From NCBI GenBank assembly GCA_017620055.1, contig JAFZRD010000205.1, positions 1-9,762 on the forward strand: a DNA stretch of 9,762 nucleotides, read 5' to 3'. The notes beneath the pieces were generated by a model, which was not told where the DNA came from, searched no databases, and saw only the letters and a list, made by a program, of their open reading frames with translations. Source of the stretch: Lachnospiraceae bacterium. GTDB taxonomy: Bacteria; Bacillota_A; Clostridia; Lachnospirales; Lachnospiraceae. The position numbers were made by a program, and so were the translations under genes. Of this stretch, positions 6,521-9,762 are shown piece after piece. Every line of letters starts with the position of its first letter. The first letter of the stretch is position 1.

Positions 6521-7933
6521 TTACTGTGTAAGCTCAGGATACTTCTCGATTACGCTCTTGTAGAAGTTATCAAGTGCTTCTTCGTATGTAGCGTTGCCAA
6601 GGAAGTAATCCTTCATGCTGTTCTGGAAGCTCTCGTTACAACCCTGGTCATATGCTGACAGGTTTGAAAGATCGATCTTCTCAGCACCTTCCATGTACAT
6701 AGGAAGAGGATTCTGGCCGCCGAGAACCTTTGATGTGTAATCGGAAGAAGCCATCTCAGCCATAGCCTTCTTGTTGTTTGCGAAGTCGTCGTCCTTCTGA
6801 ACGATCTCTTTCATAACGTCAGCGTTGCATGTCATTGTCTTCATGATGTCGCCAACAAGTGCTACGTTATCTGTACCTGCTGCTCCGCAGATCCATGTGC
6901 CGCCCCAGAAGAATGACTGAGGACCTACGCATGCGCCCCAACCGCCGTCGATACCAACGGAACCTTCCTGGTCACATGACATACAGAAGTTGATGAACCA
7001 AGCGGGTCCAAAGTAAGCGAATACCTTACCATCCTTGAAGAAGCCCTTTGACCAGTCATCGCCCCAAAGATCATGTGTTCCGGCTTCGCCTGCATCTACG
7101 AGAGCCTTGGAATCGTTAACCCAGTTCTCGATGTTCTTGTCGATGTTGATCTTGTTGCCGTCAACCCACTTTGATGTAACGTTGTTTGAGTATACACGAT
7201 ATGTATCGTTAACTGATGAGCAAACCTGATAGCCTGCATCCTTCATCTTGTCTGCAACTGCCTTGAATGCTGCCCAGTCGCCAACTGCCTTCTGAACTTC
7301 AGCGGGATCGTCTGATCCGAGAACCTCTTTAGCGATCTCTCTGTTATAGAACATGATTGCGGGACAAGCCTGCCATGAAACACCCTTAAGAACGCCGTTG
7401 GAATCTGTAACGATCTTCTTTGTGTAATCATACTGCTCAGCAAGATCTGCATCTGTAAGACCGAAATCTGCTACAGGTGCTGTGAAGTCTGTGTCAACAT
7501 ACTTAAGAGCGTAGTCAGCCTCAACAAGGAAAAGGTCGATCTTGTCGTCTGCAGCTGCGTCAGCCTGCTTAAGAAGTGTAGCATCAAGATTGTTCTGGTA
7601 AGCGTTGTTCTCTGAAGGTGTGATGTTCCACTTAACTGCTACATCACCGATCTTACCGTTTGTTCCGTCAACTTCTTCGTATCCGGGATAATGATCTGTT
7701 AAACGGCTCTTGAACTCTTCGTTCCAGCAGTAGATGTTAAGAACCTTTCCTTCGTCAGCTGCAGGAGCTGCTTCTTCTGTTGCTGTCTCTTCAGCTGCAG
7801 GAGCTGCTTCTTCTGTTGCTGCGGGCTCTGCTGCGGGCTCTGCTGCAGGAGCTGCTGCCTGTGAACCACAGCCTGCTAATAATGTAGCGACCATAGCTGT
7901 AGCAAGTAAAGCGCTAAGTACTTTCTTCTTCAT
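6521..7933 (-). CDS. Carbohydrate ABC importer, substrate-binding lipoprotein (family 1)
   Basis: A 470-residue extracellular solute-binding protein anchored to the outer face of the membrane as a lipoprotein. The signal peptide has a KKK start, a hydrophobic core (5-20) and the lipobox LLAGC with Cys22 as the lipidated residue. Residues 25-61 form an Ala/Pro/Glu-rich linker built from short repeats (AEPA, ATEEAAPAAE). The binding domain starts near KVLNIYCW (63-70), the usual family 1 opening strand; FYNREI (195-200), FKDGKVFAYFGPAW (299-312) and the tryptophan-rich GGTWICG (344-350) fit the family's middle and sugar-stacking regions. Nine cysteines occur after the lipid Cys (69, 190, 238, 317, 320, 335, 349, 369, 432), many for this family. 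GGGAGG lies about 10 bases before the ATG. It heads the importer unit, with its own promoter at 8014-8042 and a terminator behind it. Substrate unknown. Confidence 0.9.
   Translation of the reverse strand: MKKKVLSALLATAMVATLLAGCGSQAAAPAAEPAAEPAATEEAAPAAEETATEEAAPAADEGKVLNIYCWNEEFKSRLTDHYPGYEEVDGTNGKIGDVAVKWNITPSENNAYQNNLDATLLKQADAAADDKIDLFLVEADYALKYVDTDFTAPVADFGLTDADLAEQYDYTKKIVTDSNGVLKGVSWQACPAIMFYNREIAKEVLGSDDPAEVQKAVGDWAAFKAVADKMKDAGYQVCSSVNDTYRVYSNNVTSKWVDGNKINIDKNIENWVNDSKALVDAGEAGTHDLWGDDWSKGFFKDGKVFAYFGPAWFINFCMSCDQEGSVGIDGGWGACVGPQSFFWGGTWICGAAGTDNVALVGDIMKTMTCNADVMKEIVQKDDDFANNKKAMAEMASSDYTSKVLGGQNPLPMYMEGAEKIDLSNLSAYDQGCNESFQNSMKDYFLGNATYEEALDNFYKSVIEKYPELTQ
7755..7841. repeat. Tandem repeats encoding the lipoprotein linker
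   Basis: A 31-base sequence is identical at 7755-7785 and 7791-7821 (36-base period), followed by two 12-base units GCTGCGGGCTCT at 7818-7829 and 7830-7841. They encode the ATEEAAPAAE and AEPA blocks of the linker. Identity at the DNA level points to recent slippage or unequal recombination, so linker length probably varies between strains. Confidence 0.8.
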
Positions 7934-7991
7934 TACTTTTCTTCCTCCCTTTTAGTGAATGAAAAATGTCTACTGATCCCGATATAAGTTT

Positions 7992-8005
7992 CCTTAATCG
8001 TTTTC
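7992..8005. promoter_or_regulatory. Weak cre-like site (possible CcpA operator)
   Basis: The minus strand reads GAAAACGATTAAGG, with the AAACG core and one good half of a catabolite-response element, but the other half is poor. It lies at about the predicted start point of the importer transcript, where CcpA binding would repress. This is only a suggestion from partial consensus and context. Confidence 0.25.
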
Positions 8006-8013
8006 GTAAATGT

Positions 8014-8042
8014 AGTATATTGCAATAATCATAACAATGCAA
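8014..8042 (-). promoter_or_regulatory. Promoter of the carbohydrate importer with a dyad across its spacer
   Basis: On the minus strand: TTGCAT (8042-8037), a 17-base spacer, TATACT (8019-8014). The -10 is good and the -35 weak (TTG only), which suggests activator dependence. The start point should be near 8007, giving a leader of about 75 bases. TTGCA (8020-8024) and TGCAA (8038-8042) form a symmetric pair spanning -35 to -10, a natural place for a repressor. Confidence 0.55.
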
Positions 8043-8120
8043 CCCTTTTTTTGATAATTTATTGGGCAATATTTACATTTTGGGTAAAACTTTCAATATC
8101 CGTGATCGGATTTTGTCAAC

Positions 8121-8168
8121 TTTGTTCAAGAAAATCACTTAATTTCCTTAAAGGTTTTCGTGAACAAA
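8121..8168. repeat. 48-bp imperfect palindrome upstream of the importer promoter
   Basis: TTTGTTCA (8121-8128) pairs with TGAACAAA (8161-8168), and on the same axis GAAAA (8130-8134) pairs with TTTTC (8155-8159), with a T/G wobble and a C-G pair continuing inward (8135-8136 with 8153-8154). That gives 15 of 16 paired positions around a 16-base A/T-rich centre. It has no U-tract on either side, so it is not an obvious terminator. It lies about 110-160 bases upstream of the predicted importer start, in the only large gene-free stretch (7934-8242). Confidence 0.55.
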
Positions 8169-8174
8169 ATATGA

Positions 8175-8205
8175 ACAGCGTGTTAACACACGGTTAACAC
8201 GCTGT
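8175..8205 (-). terminator. 13-bp perfect hairpin, probable terminator of the peptide cluster
   Basis: ACAGCGTGTTAAC (8175-8187) and GTTAACACGCTGT (8193-8205) are perfect inverted copies with a 5-base loop. On the minus strand it lies 37 bases after the stop of the small peptide gene and is followed by TCATATTTTGTTC, a broken U-tract. A terminator is the simplest reading; the GTTAAC-rich symmetric arms would also suit a protein-binding site. Confidence 0.6.
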
Positions 8206-8242
8206 GAATATACCATAAATAATATGGAAGCCGGGGTGTCCC

Positions 8243-8512
8243 TTACGTATTGGCAGGGCAAAAGAAATGCTGACGGCAGTTGTCGGAACACCAGTGCCAT
8301 ACGCAGTATCCCACCATCATATCCTCGAGCTGGCTTGTGTCTCCGCCCGGAACGGATGCGAGCAGGTCATCATCGAGCTTGATCGATGCCTCTTCGAGGA
8401 TCGCAAGACCTTCCTCCTTTGTCCTAGCATCTTTAAGCCTCTTGGCGGTATTCTCGTCAAACTTCTTCATTATCTCGTCATGAAGCATCCTAAGTACGTC
8501 TTTGTCTGCCAT
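8243..8512 (-). CDS. Putative RiPP/bacteriocin precursor with Nif11-like double-glycine leader
   Basis: An 89-residue peptide with a two-part layout. Residues 1-57 are a charged, helical leader ending in KLDDDLLASVPGG (45-57), which matches the double-glycine cleavage signal of Nif11-type and other exported peptide precursors (hydrophobic residues before the GG, preceded by an acidic helix with EEGLAILEEA at 33-42). Cleavage after Gly57 would free a 32-residue core rich in aromatic residues, with Cys70, Cys75, Cys79 and Cys85 (spacing C-x4-C-x3-C-x5-C), Trp72, Trp74, His73 and His82. Only one Ser lies among the cysteines, so extensive lanthionine formation looks unlikely; disulfides, thioether crosslinks to other residues or metal binding are alternatives. 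AAAGGA sits 8 bases before the ATG. The gene follows the FakA-like gene by 21 bases and precedes a terminator hairpin. No modification enzyme, C39 peptidase or exporter is in view. Confidence 0.7.
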   Translation of the reverse strand: MADKDVLRMLHDEIMKKFDENTAKRLKDARTKEEGLAILEEASIKLDDDLLASVPGGDTSQLEDMMVGYCVWHWCSDNCRQHFFCPANT

Positions 8513-8533
8513 AACATCATTCCTTTCTGAATG

Positions 8534-8848
8534 TCAGCCTTTAAGTCCCCTGGACTGTCTGTCCATATCCTCAACAACAATATCATATATCTCACCGAAT
8601 GTACGGCAATACTCGAGCACGAGCCACGGCTCGTTCGTATGATAATGAAGCTTGACGATCGCCTTCTCGCCGAACTCATCCTCTCCGGAATCGCCTGCAA
8701 CGACCATGGAATCGCCCTTAAACGTTTCAAGTATATGGTCCCTTATCTCATCGACAAGATCATCGGCAACATCGTCCGCATCTTCTCCGTCTATGATATA
8801 CTGATCCAGCAAAAGCTGCGTATCATATCTGAATTCTATCGTATCCAT
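8534..8848 (-). CDS. Stand-alone FakA middle-domain-like protein (DAK2/YloV family fragment)
   Basis: A 104-residue protein that resembles only the central domain of fatty-acid kinase FakA (YloV, DAK2-fusion family), normally about 550 residues with an N-terminal kinase domain. Recognisable pieces are FRYDTQLLL (6-14), which parallels the YGYCTEF opening of that domain, GDSMVVAGD (45-53), VKLHYHTNEPWLVLEY (65-80), which parallels the VKVHVHTNxPG motif, and EIYDIVVEDMDRQ (86-98), which parallels the IKIENMREQ close. There is no DhaL-type ATP-binding domain and no FakB-binding C-terminal domain. An AAGGAG lies 7 bases before the ATG and the ORF ends with a proper stop, so it looks like an intact small gene, not a decayed end. 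It sits 18 bases after the cyclophilin gene and 21 before the peptide gene. Function is unknown; regulation of a fatty-acid kinase is speculation. Confidence 0.6.
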   Translation of the reverse strand: MDTIEFRYDTQLLLDQYIIDGEDADDVADDLVDEIRDHILETFKGDSMVVAGDSGEDEFGEKAIVKLHYHTNEPWLVLEYCRTFGEIYDIVVEDMDRQSRGLKG

Positions 8849-8866
8849 CTGTATTCTCCTTGTTGA

Positions 8867-9388
8867 TCACATTTTCTCGGGTTCCGGGTACTCGACTCCG
8901 AAAGTCTCGACCGTGACCGTCTTCATCACCTGCGGTGTCCTCGGCCTGTCGGAATAATCGGTATCAACGGTCGCTATCGCGTCCACAACGTCCTGTCCCT
9001 CGGTTATCTTTCCGAATGCGGCATAATCACCGTCAAGATGCGGGCTCGTCTCATGCATAATGAAGAACTGGGAGCCTGCCGAATCGGGAACCATGCTGCG
9101 GGCCATGGAAAGAACGCCTTTTGTATGCTTAAGGTCATTCTTGAACCCGTTACTGGCGAATTCGCCTTTTATCGAATATCCCGGGCCTCCCATGCCGGTT
9201 CCTTCGGGATCGCCGCCCTGTATCATGAATCCGGGGATAACACGGTGGAAGATCAGCCCGTCATAGAATCCTTTCTTAATTAATGAAACGAAATTATTGA
9301 CGGACTGCGGTGCGATATCCGGATAAAGCTCTGCCTTAAACGTATCTCCGCTTTCCATCACGAATGTAACTATCGGGTTTTGTGCCAT
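8867..9388 (-). CDS. ppiB: Cyclophilin-type peptidyl-prolyl cis-trans isomerase
   Basis: A 173-residue cytosolic cyclophilin of usual length, with no signal peptide, that catalyses cis-trans isomerisation of peptide bonds before proline to aid folding. The signature is unmistakable: FHRVIPGFMIQGGD (47-60) with catalytic Arg49 and the hydrophobic/Gln contacts Phe54 and Gln57, SMAR (94-97), GSQFFI (105-110), HLDGDYAAFGKI (117-128) replacing the classical HLDGKHTVFG, and a short C-terminal extension. The tryptophan of cyclosporin-sensitive cyclophilins is not present in the HLDG region, as is common in bacterial forms. AAGGAG lies 7 bases before the ATG. A terminator of the tRNA unit ends about 55 bases upstream, so it should have its own promoter; only a TATGAT (9419-9414, minus) without a clear -35 is seen. 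It probably heads a three-gene transcript. Confidence 0.95.
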   Translation of the reverse strand: MAQNPIVTFVMESGDTFKAELYPDIAPQSVNNFVSLIKKGFYDGLIFHRVIPGFMIQGGDPEGTGMGGPGYSIKGEFASNGFKNDLKHTKGVLSMARSMVPDSAGSQFFIMHETSPHLDGDYAAFGKITEGQDVVDAIATVDTDYSDRPRTPQVMKTVTVETFGVEYPEPEKM

Positions 9389-9442
9389 TTCCTATCTCCT
9401 TACTTATGTGAAAATCATATGCCAGAATACATATTACCATAT

Positions 9443-9477
9443 AAAAAGAACTTAGCATACCTCAATCTGCTAAGTTC
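9443..9477 (-). terminator. Rho-independent terminator after tRNA-Leu
   Basis: GAACTTAGCA (9448-9457) pairs perfectly with TGCTAAGTTC (9468-9477) around a 10-base loop. On the minus strand the stem is followed by TTTTTATA. It lies 11 bases beyond the tRNA-Leu 3' end and closes the tRNA transcript. Confidence 0.9.
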
Positions 9478-9488
9478 AATCCTCATAG

Positions 9489-9574
9489 TGCCGCAGGCCG
9501 GGGTCGAACCGGCACGGGTATTACTACCCACGGGATTTTAAGTCCCGGGCGTCTGCCAATTCCGCCACTGCGGC
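9489..9574 (-). tRNA. tRNA-Leu (anticodon UAA)
   Basis: An 86-base class II tRNA. The acceptor stem GCCGCAG pairs with CTGCGGC, with discriminator A; the D arm contains GGCGGAATTGGCAGAC; the anticodon stem CGGGA/TCCCG encloses CTTAAAA with anticodon TAA at 9540-9538; a long variable arm (GGGTAGTAATACCC) follows; the T arm is GCCGG-TTCGACC-CCGGC. The 3' CCA is not encoded (CTA follows), so it must be added after transcription. Confidence 0.97.
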
Positions 9575-9577
9575 ATA

Positions 9578-9657
9578 TGTCGTAAGAAGGGGCCCGATTC
9601 ACGAAGTGAATTGGGAAGATCTCTTGCGACACAGCGACATCCTCGAAGAGGATGTTG
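9578..9657. other. Structured spacer between the two tRNA genes
   Basis: A nested structure: outer arms TGTCGTAAGA (9578-9587) and TCTTGCGACA (9622-9631) enclose an inner hairpin CCCGATTCAC (9593-9602) with GTGAATTGGG (9606-9615), loop GAA. A second hairpin pairs 9635-9644 with 9648-9657, core ACATCCTC/GAGGATGT, again with a GAA loop. Each of the three stems has one imperfect pair, and on plus-strand RNA all three are G-U wobbles, whereas on minus-strand RNA they are A-C mismatches. A processing signal in the tRNA precursor or a palindromic element are possible; no known RNA family was recognised. Confidence 0.5.
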
Positions 9658-9687
9658 TCTCTAGAACCAACCAACGAACATATATCC

Positions 9688-9761
9688 CGACCCAGACGGG
9701 ACTCGAACCCGTGACCTCCGCCGTGACAGGGCGGCGCTCTAACCAACTGAGCCACTGGGCC
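9688..9761 (-). tRNA. tRNA-Asp (anticodon GUC)
   Basis: A 74-base tRNA. The acceptor stem GGCCCAG pairs with CTGGGTC (one G-U), with discriminator G; the D arm is GCTCAGTTGGTTAGAGC; the anticodon stem CGCCC/GGGCG-type pairing (CCGCC/GGCGG) encloses CTGTCAC with anticodon GTC at 9727-9725; the T arm is CGGGTTCGAGTCCCG. CCA is not encoded (GGA follows). It lies 113 bases upstream of tRNA-Leu on the same strand; its promoter must be beyond the window edge. Confidence 0.97.
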
Positions 9762-9762
9762 A

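Noticed and set aside
7734..7955. Ala/Ser-rich plus-strand frame over the lipoprotein signal and linker
   Set aside because: Mirror of the repeated Ala/Pro/Glu codons; no start signal or family.
8114..8119. Perfect TTGACA on the minus strand as a promoter for the importer
   Set aside because: No acceptable -10 is found 16-18 bases downstream; the promoter at 8014-8042 is better placed.
9578..9657. CRISPR or transposon ends in the tRNA spacer
   Set aside because: Only two dissimilar hairpins, no regular repeat-spacer pattern, no target-site duplication and no transposase.
9483..9755. 90-residue open frame over the tRNA region, minus strand
   Set aside because: It is made from the two tRNA genes and their spacer; the opening MAQLVRAPPCHGGG-like text is a familiar artefact of translated tRNA sequence.

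Overview
The window reads as a chromosomal segment of a Gram-positive, anaerobic Clostridia bacterium, most likely a Lachnospiraceae member of the Butyrivibrio/Roseburia type. This is inferred from protein style, from AGGAGG-type ribosome binding sites, from a carbohydrate ABC importer with no ATPase gene beside it, and from a 158-residue protein that I recall as a Lachnospiraceae-conserved unknown. There is no insertion sequence, phage gene or CRISPR array. Nearly every gene is on the minus strand; only one membrane protein gene is on the plus strand.

Layout. 5-2796 (minus): a probable three-gene unit made of an uncharacterised 158-aa protein, a class I/II PLP aminotransferase and a HisC-type histidinol-phosphate aminotransferase whose ribosome binding site overlaps the preceding stop codon. 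A REP-like palindromic sequence lies between the first two genes. 2797-2911: a divergent promoter region where two good sigma-A promoters share the same A/T palindrome as -10. 2912-4411 (plus): a multi-spanning GT-C/GT39-like glycosyltransferase starting at TTG. 4413-4440: a bidirectional terminator between convergent genes. 4474-7933 (minus): a carbohydrate ABC importer with a lipoprotein binding protein first, then a terminator/attenuator and a second promoter, then two permeases. 7934-8242: a 309-base regulatory region holding the importer promoter, a cre-like site, a 48-bp imperfect palindrome and a terminator hairpin. 8243-9388 (minus): a tight three-gene cluster of cyclophilin, a free-standing FakA-middle-domain-like protein, and a small double-glycine peptide with a Nif11-like leader and four cysteines in its core. 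9443-9761 (minus): tRNA-Asp(GUC), a hairpin-rich 113-base spacer, tRNA-Leu(UAA) and a rho-independent terminator.

How the genes work together. The importer's permeases must rely on an ATPase encoded elsewhere, as is usual for family 1 sugar importers in Firmicutes. The terminator followed by a separate extended -10 promoter should allow far more binding protein than permease. The two aminotransferases are translationally linked and point to amino-acid metabolism outside a classical his operon.

The most unusual item is the putative RiPP/bacteriocin precursor at 8243-8512. No modification, protease or export gene is visible, and it follows a housekeeping prolyl isomerase and a detached fatty-acid-kinase-like domain. 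I have not identified a confirmed new system. This peptide cluster, the structured tRNA spacer and the palindrome-rich regulatory region are the best leads.
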